64,000 nucleotides of DNA from positions 1-64,000 of the forward strand of contig JAPJQL010000003.1 of the NCBI GenBank assembly GCA_030825115.1. Direction: 5' to 3'. A program made the translations under genes and the position numbers. Of the stretch, positions 54,694 through 62,373 are shown in pieces; the stretch's first letter is position 1, and each line of letters starts with the position of its first letter. The stretch is from Lachnospiraceae bacterium (GTDB lineage Bacteria; Bacillota; Clostridia; Lachnospirales; Lachnospiraceae). The notes under the pieces were generated by a model. The model saw only the letters and a list, made by a program, of their open reading frames with translations, ran no database searches and was not told where the DNA came from.

Positions 54694-55992
54694 CTATACC
54701 AGTTTTCGCCTGTCAACTACATGGACGGTCTTTCCCATGCTCCGTTCTATGGTCCTTGGCTCAACCAGCTTTACTTTTACAGCCAGCCCGATTGCGTGCT
54801 GGATTGCAGATGCGATCCGTCTGGTCAGGCTCTCCAGCTCCCGGATCTCGTCCGAGAAGAACCGTTCTTCCACTTCCACCTGTACTTCCAGGGTATCCAG
54901 ATTGTTCACCCGGTCCACGATCATCATATAATGAGGAGAAGTCTCCCCCATCTCCAAAAGCGCAGCTTCCACCTGGGACGGGAATACATTGACGCCGCGG
55001 ATGATCAGCATGTCGTCGGAACGTCCCTTGAACCGGCTGATCCGCGGGCTGGTCCTTCCACAGGCGCATTTTTCATAGCTGATGCTGGTCAGGTCCTTGG
55101 TGCGGTAGCGGATCAACGGAAGCCCCTCCTTGGTCAGCGTGGTAAATACCAGTTCTCCCGTCTCCCCTTCTGCCACCGGCTTAAGCGTCTCCGAAGAGAT
55201 GATTTCCGGCAGATAATGATCTTCATATACGTGCAGGCCGGTATGGTATTCGCAGTCACACGCAACCCCCGGTCCCATAATCTCGGAAAGCCCGTAAATG
55301 TCATGGGCTCGGATATGCAGTTTTTCCTCGATCTGTCTCCGCATCGCCTCCGTCCACGGCTCTGCTCCGCAGATTGCCGCCTTCAGCTTGATCTTGCCGA
55401 TGTCGCCGTCTTCCTCCAGAGTCTCTGCAATGTGGAGCAGATAGGACGGCGTACAGGCAATCGCTGACACTCCGAAATCCTTCATCATCGTCGTCAGCTT
55501 TCGCGTGTTGCCGGTGGACATCGGAACAACGGTCGCCCCCAGATATTCCGCCCCGTAATGCGCGCCAAGGCCGCCCGTAAAAAGACCGTAACCATAAGCC
55601 ACCTGAATCGTATCTCCGCGCCCTACCCCTGCACAGGTCAGCGCCCTGGCCACACATTCGGACCAGATATCGATATCTCTTCTCGTATAGCCTACCACCG
55701 TCGCCTTTCCCGTCGTTCCGCTGGACGCATGGATTCGCACGATCTCCGACTGGGGAGCGGCAAACATCCCAAAAGGATACGTCTCCCGCAGGTCATCTTT
55801 CGTTGTAAACGGGAGCTGATCCAAATCCTCGATCCCCTTGATATCCCCCGGCTCCAGTCCAACCTGCTGCATCTTTTTGCGGTAATACTCCACATTGTGG
55901 TAAACCCGGTTTACAGTCTTAACCAGCCGTTTGCTCTGCAGTACCTGCATCTCGTCACGGCTCATACATTCTTTTGTCTCATTCCAAATCAC
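54694..55992 (-). CDS. paaK: Phenylacetate-CoA ligase
   Basis: A 432-residue AMP-forming aryl-acetyl-CoA ligase (432-440 is the usual length). Motifs are HASSGTTGKATVVGYT (P-loop), IYGLSEIMGPGVACDCEY (substrate/AMP loop), the GELVFTTLTKEGLPLIRYRTKDLT block and GRSDDMLIIRGVNVFPSQ. The start is a GTG at 55992, supported by GGAGG 8 bases upstream. Next to iorAB it would interconvert phenylacetyl- or indoleacetyl-CoA and the free acid. The ACT gene follows after 14 bases. Confidence 0.93.
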   Translation of the reverse strand: MIWNETKECMSRDEMQVLQSKRLVKTVNRVYHNVEYYRKKMQQVGLEPGDIKGIEDLDQLPFTTKDDLRETYPFGMFAAPQSEIVRIHASSGTTGKATVVGYTRRDIDIWSECVARALTCAGVGRGDTIQVAYGYGLFTGGLGAHYGAEYLGATVVPMSTGNTRKLTTMMKDFGVSAIACTPSYLLHIAETLEEDGDIGKIKLKAAICGAEPWTEAMRRQIEEKLHIRAHDIYGLSEIMGPGVACDCEYHTGLHVYEDHYLPEIISSETLKPVAEGETGELVFTTLTKEGLPLIRYRTKDLTSISYEKCACGRTSPRISRFKGRSDDMLIIRGVNVFPSQVEAALLEMGETSPHYMMIVDRVNNLDTLEVQVEVEERFFSDEIRELESLTRRIASAIQHAIGLAVKVKLVEPRTIERSMGKTVHVVDRRKLV

Positions 55993-56060
55993 GGCCTTCT
56001 CCTCCAATATCCACAATATCCGGGGCCTTCAGGCCCCCATATTTTATAACCATTCAATCC

Positions 56061-56630
56061 TTACATCTGATACCCCGCCTCAAACGCCGCAAGGTTGATA
56101 TCTACCGTTTTCGCAGGCACCGTATTGCGGATCACGGTAATCCAGTCCTCCCTGGAAAATGCCATGCTCTTTGCCGCAAGACCGAGGATCACGGTATTGA
56201 ACACCCGCGCATTGCCCAGCTTCTTTGCCACAGCCTGGGCGTCCACCACCTGTACGTCGTGCTTTTCCTGCAATTTTTCAATAATCCCTTCCGGGTACTC
56301 GGCCATCCCGGTCACCACCGTCATCGGGTCCATCCGCTGGTCATTGACGATCAGCACCCCGTCTTTTTTCAGGAAATGGGCATACCTGAGGGCCTCCAGG
56401 CGCTCAAATGCAATCAGCACATCCGCCTGCCCCGCCTCGACGATCGGCTCCGCTACGGACTCCCCATAACGCACAAAGGTCACTACACTGCCGCCCCTCT
56501 GCGCCATGCCGTGCACTTCCGAAATCTTCACATCATATCCCGCCAGTCTGGTGATTCCCCCCAGGATACGGCTCGTAAGCAGGGTTCCCTGGCCACCGAC
56601 GCCGACAATCATGATATTTTTTGTCTCCAT
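56061..56630 (-). CDS. iorB: Indolepyruvate:ferredoxin oxidoreductase beta subunit
   Basis: A 189-residue gamma-type POR domain that pairs with IorA. It has MIVGVGGQGTLLTSRILGG, SEVHGMAQRGGSVVTFVRYG and NTVILGLAAKSM, all standard for IorB. It forms part of the 2-oxoacid oxidoreductase active site with CoA access. It is 15 bases downstream of iorA and is followed by paaK after a gap of about 65 bases. GAGGTAGAGAG precedes the ATG. Confidence 0.95.
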   Translation of the reverse strand: METKNIMIVGVGGQGTLLTSRILGGITRLAGYDVKISEVHGMAQRGGSVVTFVRYGESVAEPIVEAGQADVLIAFERLEALRYAHFLKKDGVLIVNDQRMDPMTVVTGMAEYPEGIIEKLQEKHDVQVVDAQAVAKKLGNARVFNTVILGLAAKSMAFSREDWITVIRNTVPAKTVDINLAAFEAGYQM

Positions 56631-56645
56631 ACTCTCTACCTCCTG

Positions 56646-58403
56646 CTAATTCCGGTTCAGGCTGATAGCGCCGAACTTACAATTGCTCATGCACAGCCCG
56701 CAGCCATTACACATCACTTCGTCAATCAGCACCGTGCCGTCGCTGTCTTTTCTCATCGCCGGACATCCCGGCACCAGGCACATGCCGCATTTTTTGCACG
56801 CCTCCCGGTCTACCACGCATTTGCCCTTCGGCACAAACTCTTTCAGCAGGGCGCATGGAGATCTTGCGATGATCACGGATACTGCTTCCCTTGCGGTTTC
56901 CTGTTTTACAAGGGCTTCCAGACCTGCGATATCAAAAGCATCCACCTCATAGACATGCTCCACTCCGACCGCCCTGCACAGCGCGGGGATATCGATCGCC
57001 TTTACCACCTCGCCCATCAGGGTCTTTCCGGTCGCCGCATGGTCCTGATGGCCGGTCATGCCTGTGGTGGAGTTGTCCAGGATGATCACGGTTCCCGTGC
57101 CCTGATTGTAAACCATGTTCATCAGGGAATTGATGCCCGTGTGCATAAATGTGGAGTCACCGATGACTGCCACCCAGTCCTTTATGTAGTCCCTGCCCTT
57201 CGCCTTCTCCATGCCATGCAGGGCCGAGATGCTTGCTCCCATACAGATAGTCGTATCCACCACGTTCAGAGGCGCAACCGCCCCCAGCGTATAGCAGCCG
57301 ATATCGCCGGATGCATGGATCTTCAGTTTCTTCAGCACGGAAAATGTGCTTCTGTGCGGGCAGCCGGGGCAAAGAATCGGCGGTCTTGCCGGCACCTGCT
57401 CCGGCGCGTCCACCGAGAGCGTCTCGCCAAGGATCGCAGTCCGCAGCATGTTGGCGCTGTATTCGCCCTGGACCGTAAAGATTTCCTTGCCAATGACCTT
57501 GATGCCCCAGGATTTCACCTGCTCCTCGATTACCGGCTCCAGCTCCTCCACGACATAGAGCTGCTCTACCCTGGAAGCAAATTCCTCGATCAGCGCCTTT
57601 GGAAGGGGATGGACCAGTCCCAGCTTTAGTACGCTGGCATCCGGCAGAGCCTCCCGTACATACTGGTATGGGATACCGGAAGTGATCACGCCGATTTTTA
57701 AATCCCGGTATTCTGCCCTGTTGATGTCGAAAGCGCCGGCATCTTTTGCCATCCGCTTCATCCGCTCCTCCACAACCGGGTGGCGGCGGATGGCATTCCC
57801 AGGCATCATCACGTGCTTGGCGATATTTTTTTCATAAGGCTTATCCTCGATCTCCTGACGTTCCTCCAGGTTTACAAGTCCCTGGGAATGGGCAAGCCTG
57901 GTCGTCGTCCTGACGATCACCGGCGTGTCATATTCTTCTGAGAGAGCAAAGGCGCGTTTGGTAAAGACCCTGGCCTCCTCGCTGTCGGACGGTTCCAGCA
58001 CCGGCACCATCGCAGCCCTCGCCACCATCCTGGTGTCCTGCTCGTTCTGAGAACTGTAGATGCCCGGGTCATCTGCCGCCACCAGAACCAGACCGCCGTT
58101 CACGCCTATATACGAAACAGTATACAGCGGGTCACTCGCCACGTTGACTCCCACATGCTTCATCGACGCAAGGGCGCGCACGCCGCTGATCGAAGCTCCG
58201 ATCGCCACCTCCATCGCCACCTTCTCGTTCGGGGACCATTCCGAATAGATCTTATCTTTATATTTTACGATGTTTTCGCTGATCTCCGTACTTGGCGTGC
58301 CGGGATAGGCGGCAGACACCTTTACCCCTGCTTCATATGCACCTCTCGCAATGGCCGCATTCCCGAGCATGATTTCCTGACTATTTGCACATTCTTTACT
58401 CAA
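56646..58403 (-). CDS. iorA: Indolepyruvate:ferredoxin oxidoreductase alpha subunit
   Basis: A 585-residue thiamine-diphosphate enzyme that oxidatively decarboxylates aryl pyruvates to aryl-acetyl-CoA, reducing ferredoxin. The N-terminal POR domain contains AAYPGTPSTEI. The TPP region includes CPGCPHRSTF, GDIGCYTLG and VAVIGDSTFMHTGINSL with the metal-site motif. Two [4Fe-4S] motifs end the protein (CKKCGMCLVPGCPAM and CNGCGLCMSNCKFG). The start is TTG at 58403 with GGTGGGAG just upstream. It is first in the operon and divergent from the thioesterase. Confidence 0.96.
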   Translation of the reverse strand: MSKECANSQEIMLGNAAIARGAYEAGVKVSAAYPGTPSTEISENIVKYKDKIYSEWSPNEKVAMEVAIGASISGVRALASMKHVGVNVASDPLYTVSYIGVNGGLVLVAADDPGIYSSQNEQDTRMVARAAMVPVLEPSDSEEARVFTKRAFALSEEYDTPVIVRTTTRLAHSQGLVNLEERQEIEDKPYEKNIAKHVMMPGNAIRRHPVVEERMKRMAKDAGAFDINRAEYRDLKIGVITSGIPYQYVREALPDASVLKLGLVHPLPKALIEEFASRVEQLYVVEELEPVIEEQVKSWGIKVIGKEIFTVQGEYSANMLRTAILGETLSVDAPEQVPARPPILCPGCPHRSTFSVLKKLKIHASGDIGCYTLGAVAPLNVVDTTICMGASISALHGMEKAKGRDYIKDWVAVIGDSTFMHTGINSLMNMVYNQGTGTVIILDNSTTGMTGHQDHAATGKTLMGEVVKAIDIPALCRAVGVEHVYEVDAFDIAGLEALVKQETAREAVSVIIARSPCALLKEFVPKGKCVVDREACKKCGMCLVPGCPAMRKDSDGTVLIDEVMCNGCGLCMSNCKFGAISLNRN

Positions 58404-58571
58404 ACCACTCCCACCTTTCGTATTGTTCCATCTTGATAATTTTTTGTATATCGTTTATCATATCACATCATACTTTTCAATGAAACCTTTTTATGGTATG
58501 ATTTACCTGCAATATATGCATTTTTTTTGTTTTTTTATGCAAATTTACGAATAAATCAAAGGAGAATGGCT

Positions 58572-59048
58572 ATGAGACCAAATAAGACGATTGAAGATTC
58601 CAGGACAGAGCAGGTACATCTGCTGCGGTATGAAGATATCAACGGAGAGGGGCGGCTCTTTGGAGGAAAGCTTGTCTCCTGGATTGATGAAGTGGCCGGC
58701 ACCACAGCCAAGCGCCATGCAGAAACCAGGATCACTACCGCCTCCATAGACAATCTGGTGTTTAAAAATGCCGCTTTTCTGGATGAGTTGGTGGTAATCT
58801 CCGGACGCGTCACCTATGTGGGGAACTCTTCTATGGAAGTGCGGGTGGATACTTATGTAGAAGAATTCGGCGGCATCCGGCGTCCTATCAACCGCGCCTA
58901 TCTGACGATGGTTTCCCTGGATCAGGACGGAAAGCCGACGCCGATCCGGTATGGGATTGAGGTGAATACCGTGGAGCAGCAGGGAGAATGGGAAGGAGCC
59001 CTAAAGCGGATCGAACTGCGTAAAACACGCCGGACAGAAGGATTTTAA
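58572..59048 (+). CDS. Acyl-CoA thioesterase, hotdog fold (YciA/BFIT-like)
   Basis: A 158-residue single-hotdog thioesterase. Conserved are GGKLVSWIDEVAGTTAKRHA (active-site Asp region), TTASIDNLVFKNAAFLDELV and the helix-strand pattern ending in VNRAYLTMVSLDQDG-like strands. It cleaves an acyl- or aryl-acyl-CoA to free acid and CoA. The start at 58572 has GGAG 7 bases upstream; ATG 58566 is too close. It is divergent from iorA with about 170 bases between, so it probably relates to the same pathway, for example releasing aryl acids or protecting CoA pools. Confidence 0.9.
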   Translation: MRPNKTIEDSRTEQVHLLRYEDINGEGRLFGGKLVSWIDEVAGTTAKRHAETRITTASIDNLVFKNAAFLDELVVISGRVTYVGNSSMEVRVDTYVEEFGGIRRPINRAYLTMVSLDQDGKPTPIRYGIEVNTVEQQGEWEGALKRIELRKTRRTEGF

Positions 59049-59055
59049 AAAAATA

Positions 59056-59090
59056 GATCTCCAGCCGCTGTATATTCCGGCTGGAGATCT
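59056..59090. terminator. Bidirectional terminator between thioesterase and dctM
   Basis: AGATCTCCAGCCG pairs with CGGCTGGAGATCT around a loop of about 9 bases, with A- and T-runs on both sides. Confidence 0.9.
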
Positions 59091-59111
59091 TTTGTAAAAA
59101 ACAAAGCATGA

Positions 59112-60404
59112 CTATCCAAGCATCTGCGGCAGCCACAGGCTGATGGCCGGGATAAAGGTAATCAGGAGCAACGTGACGATCATACACAGGTAGAATGGCA
59201 GCGTCGCCTTCACCACCCGTTCCATCGGCACTTTCGACACCGCAGACCCAATAAACAGCACTGCGCCAACCGGCGGGGTCAAAAGACCGATGCCGCAGTT
59301 TAAAACAACCATGATACCGAACTGAATCGGATCGACCCCGATGGAAGTCGCAATCGGCAAAAGAATCGGCGTAGCAATCAGGATGATCGGAGCCATATCC
59401 ATGATACATCCCAGCACCAGCAGAATCAGGTTCAGAAGCAGCGCCAGAAGAATCGGGTTGTTGGTCATGCCAGTGATGGCATTCGCCGCCAGGTCAGGCA
59501 CATGAAGCCTGGTCAGGCAGTACCCAAAGATACTGGATGTCGCAATCAGGATCAGCACGATGGACAGGGTGTCCACACAATCTCCCAGAACTCTCCATAC
59601 GCCTTTCCAGTCCAGCCCTTTATAGATGAACACGCTGACAATCAGGCTGTAGATAACAGCAATCGCTGCCGACTCCGTAGCCGTAAACAGACCGCCCACT
59701 ACGCCAAATACGACGATCAGAACTGCTGCCAGCGCCCAGAAAGACACGCTCAGCTGCCTCATCAGGTTATGTACGCTGAATTTATCCCCTTTCGGATAAT
59801 TCCGTTTGACAGAGATGATATAAGAGCCGATCATCAAAGACAGCGCAAGCAGTGCGCCTGGCAAATATCCGGCGAGGAAAAGGCTTCCCACCGAGATACC
59901 GCCCGCCGTCGTTGCATAGATCACCATGTTGTGGCTTGGCGGAACCAGAAGTCCTTCACAAGAAGAAGTGATGGTGACAGCCGTAGAAAAGTCGTCGTCA
60001 TATCCCTGGTCCACCATCATCGGAATCAGGATGGAGCCAAGAGAAGCCGTATCTGCCGCCGCAGACCCGGAAATGCCGCCAAAAAAGTAAGATGCCACAA
60101 TATTTACCATGGCCATGCCGCCGCGCATCCAGCCCACGCAGGCATTGGCCAGAGCGATCAGTTTTTCCGAGATGCCGCCCGCCCCCATCAGACAGCCCAT
60201 AACAATAAAAAACGGAACCGCCATCAGGCTGAACGAACTGATTCCTTTTACCATCTGCTGACATATCGTCGCCAGCGGAAGCCCCTGGTACAACAGACAG
60301 AACACAGAAGAAAGCGCCACCGCATAAGCAATCGGAAAACGCAGGAATATCATAAGAAAAAAGCTGCCAAGCAAAACTAAGATCGCCATATTCTCCGGAC
60401 TCAT
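59112..60404 (-). CDS. dctM: TRAP transporter large permease (DctM)
   Basis: A 430-residue membrane protein with about 12 helices, the transport subunit of a TRAP system for carboxylates or sialic-type acids. Family blocks seen are RFPIAYAVALSSV, GVGGISEKLIALANACVGWMRGG-like (GAGGISEKLIALANACVGWM) and ILIPMMVDQGYDDDF, plus GIGLLTPPVGAVLFIGSAV near the C-terminus. The ATG overlaps the DctQ stop by four bases (ATGA). A strong GGAGAGGAGG site precedes it. No DctP binding protein is in the window. Confidence 0.93.
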   Translation of the reverse strand: MSPENMAILVLLGSFFLMIFLRFPIAYAVALSSVFCLLYQGLPLATICQQMVKGISSFSLMAVPFFIVMGCLMGAGGISEKLIALANACVGWMRGGMAMVNIVASYFFGGISGSAAADTASLGSILIPMMVDQGYDDDFSTAVTITSSCEGLLVPPSHNMVIYATTAGGISVGSLFLAGYLPGALLALSLMIGSYIISVKRNYPKGDKFSVHNLMRQLSVSFWALAAVLIVVFGVVGGLFTATESAAIAVIYSLIVSVFIYKGLDWKGVWRVLGDCVDTLSIVLILIATSSIFGYCLTRLHVPDLAANAITGMTNNPILLALLLNLILLVLGCIMDMAPIILIATPILLPIATSIGVDPIQFGIMVVLNCGIGLLTPPVGAVLFIGSAVSKVPMERVVKATLPFYLCMIVTLLLITFIPAISLWLPQMLG

Positions 60405-60928
60405 ATCTGTTCCTCCTCTCCGACAAATATTGCCTTCACATGATTATACAAAGCTTCCAATTCGAAGATGACCATCGCCACTCCGGCAAGAGGAACCGGA
60501 AAGTACATCCAGAACCTGGACAAAAACGGCATGCTTACATAAGTTCCTTTTGAACCGATTCCATTGGCATATTTCCATCCTACAACGATCATGATGACAG
60601 CAAGCACCATCACGGCTGCGTCCGAAAGAATATCAAGCGCCTTTACCAGACCTTTGGGAAGATAGTTGTCCAGCGCCGTCATTCGAATATGGGCATTTCT
60701 CCTGATCGCCAGAGCAGCAGAAAGAACCGCCATGTAGGACATGCATGTCAAAACCACTTCCTCCGACCACGACGGGTCCGGTATAAAGGAAACATAACGG
60801 CCGGTAACTGCAAAACAGGTGATCAGGATATCCCCGATCAAAAGAATTTTACAAAGAAACATTACAAAATCATACGTCTTGTCATATGCCGGTTTAAACT
60901 TATCAATCGTCTGAAAAATAGATGGCAT
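60401..60928 (-). CDS. dctQ: TRAP transporter small permease (DctQ)
   Basis: A 175-residue, four-helix membrane protein. It has the family marker PSWSEEVVLTCMSYMAVLSAALAIRRNAHIRM and a later YFPVPLAGVAMVIFELEALYNH helix. It stabilises the DctM core. The start at 60928 is set by AAGGGGG 7 bases before the ATG; the frame is open further upstream without such a site. It is preceded by a regulatory stretch with clustered CTTAAC motifs. Confidence 0.9.
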   Translation of the reverse strand: MPSIFQTIDKFKPAYDKTYDFVMFLCKILLIGDILITCFAVTGRYVSFIPDPSWSEEVVLTCMSYMAVLSAALAIRRNAHIRMTALDNYLPKGLVKALDILSDAAVMVLAVIMIVVGWKYANGIGSKGTYVSMPFLSRFWMYFPVPLAGVAMVIFELEALYNHVKAIFVGEEEQI

Positions 60929-61055
60929 AATTTTCCCCCTTTTCGTGTACAGATCGTCCGCGGCAATCCTGTTTTTACGCTTGCGTTTTATAGCCACATT
61001 ATACCGGATGAGATGGCCAAAGCATATCGTAATATTTTGTGAATCCTAGTAAATT

Positions 61056-61154
61056 CTTAACATTTTTGTGTTTATTGCACAAAAATTATATGTGTTAAGA
61101 TTTCTTAACAGGTATTTTTTAACAACACCTTAACAAGATTCTGGTATTCTTAAC
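61056..61154. promoter_or_regulatory. Cluster of five CTTAAC/GTTAAG motifs upstream of dctQ
   Basis: CTTAAC is present at 61056-61061, 61104-61109, 61129-61134 and 61149-61154. Its inverse GTTAAG is at 61094-61099. The cluster spans about 100 bases roughly 130-230 bases upstream of the dctQ start. Repeated, mostly same-orientation hexamers suggest cooperative protein binding; the protein is unknown. Confidence 0.4.
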
Positions 61155-61230
61155 GCGGACGTTTACAATCTGCGGATTGCTGGTTTTCTTCTGGCTTATA
61201 AGAGATACGAGAGTGATACGTGAAACTTGA

Positions 61231-61293
61231 TTGACAAAAACAGAATGGGGAGATATACTACATTTAGACATATATCTAAATGTCTAAATGTAG
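61231..61293 (+). promoter_or_regulatory. sdpRI promoter with overlapping palindromic operator
   Basis: TTGACA (61231-61236) and TATACT (61254-61259) are 17 bases apart. CTACATTTAGACAT (61258-61271) and its exact reverse complement (61280-61293) form a 14-bp inverted repeat around 8 bases, and the left arm overlaps the -10. This fits repression by the adjacent ArsR-type regulator. Confidence 0.85.
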
Positions 61294-61310
61294 AGAGGGG
61301 GATATCAACT

Positions 61311-61589
61311 TTGGGATTTGCAGAAACTTTCAAGGCGCTGTCAGACCCGACACGCCGTGAAATCCTGAACCTGCTCCGCGACGGTCCTATGTCCGCAGGG
61401 CAGATTGTGGAACAGTTTAACATGACCGGCGCCAGTATTTCCCACCACCTTACAATTCTGAAACACGCCGGTATCATAGATGATGAAAAACGTGGGAAAT
61501 ATATTTATTATTACCTCAACAGCTCCGTGCTGGACGATGTCCTGAACTGGATGCTTTCTTTAAAAGGAGATGAACCTGATGAAAGATAG
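61311..61589 (+). CDS. sdpR: ArsR-family autorepressor, SdpR-like
   Basis: A 92-residue winged-helix repressor closely resembling SdpR of the Bacillus SdpC toxin immunity system: FKALSDPTRREILNLLRDGPM, then SAGQIVEQFNMTGASISHHLT, then KRGKYIYYYLNSS. No metal-binding cysteine pair is present. The start is inferred to be a TTG at 61311, about 9 bases after GGGGG. Its promoter carries a perfect palindrome. Its 3' end overlaps the sdpI start. Confidence 0.85.
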   Translation: MGFAETFKALSDPTRREILNLLRDGPMSAGQIVEQFNMTGASISHHLTILKHAGIIDDEKRGKYIYYYLNSSVLDDVLNWMLSLKGDEPDER

Positions 61590-62229
61590 ACGATTAAGGA
61601 TTTTGAATTATGGGATTGCATTTGTGATGGTGGTTGCGGTGGCTGTTCTGTATCCAGGGCTTCCCGACCAGATTCCTACAAGCTGGGGATTTGATGGCAA
61701 TGTGACCTATGACTCCAAGAATACAATCTGGATGATCACCGGGATGCTTGTCCTGTTTGCATTCATGTTCGATATCCTCCCCCATATCGATCCCAGAAAG
61801 AAAAACTATCAGAAATTTGGCAGGATCTATGACTTCTTTGCTGTCGGGCTCCAGTTGTTCCTATCTGCCATGATTGGGATCATCATCAGCGAGAGTCATC
61901 ATCCGGGCAGGATTCAGACTGGCAAGGTGGTTTTGATTGCTTTCTCCATTATGTTTGTGCTTCTTGGAAATTATATGCCGAAAATACAGAGCAATTTCTA
62001 TATGGGAATCAAAACCCCCTGGACTTTGGCAAGCGACGAGGTCTGGCGGAAAACGCACCGGTTCGCCGGGAAGTTGTATGTATGCAGCGGCGGCCTTACC
62101 CTGCTGGCCTCGCTCCTGCTCCCTGCTTCTGTCGCCGGATGGATTCTGATGGCGCTGGTGCTTGGGACTTCGGTGGTGGTTATGCTGGCTTCTTATCTTT
62201 GGTGGCGGGAGGCGGATGGCGGAAATTGA
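61579..62229 (+). CDS. sdpI: SdpI-family immunity-type membrane protein
   Basis: A 216-residue membrane protein with six helices. An N-terminal DUF1648-type segment (YPGLPDQIPTSWGFDGNVTY) is followed by the SdpI core (NYMPKIQSNFYMGIKTPWTL, WRKTHRFAGKLYV). In Bacillus, SdpI protects against the SdpC peptide and sequesters SdpR at the membrane. The start at 61579 follows AAAGGAG with 9 bases spacing. It overlaps the sdpR stop by 11 bases. No sdpC-like toxin is in the window. Confidence 0.88.
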   Translation: MKDRRLRILNYGIAFVMVVAVAVLYPGLPDQIPTSWGFDGNVTYDSKNTIWMITGMLVLFAFMFDILPHIDPRKKNYQKFGRIYDFFAVGLQLFLSAMIGIIISESHHPGRIQTGKVVLIAFSIMFVLLGNYMPKIQSNFYMGIKTPWTLASDEVWRKTHRFAGKLYVCSGGLTLLASLLLPASVAGWILMALVLGTSVVVMLASYLWWREADGGN

Positions 62230-62373
62230 GATATTTGTCTACATTGCCGAGCTGCTGCATGTCTTACTGGATATGCAGCGGTATTCCCCCCTATTTACAG
62301 AAAAAATTTCATACACTCTTGATAGTATGAAGAAGGAGTAACAGATTCGACAGGCTCATATCCGTCATGCTTT

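Noticed and set aside
55974..57629. 551-codon open frame on the plus strand opposite iorB/iorA
   Set aside because: Shadow frame antisense to well-supported iorAB; composition dominated by His, Arg and Gln.
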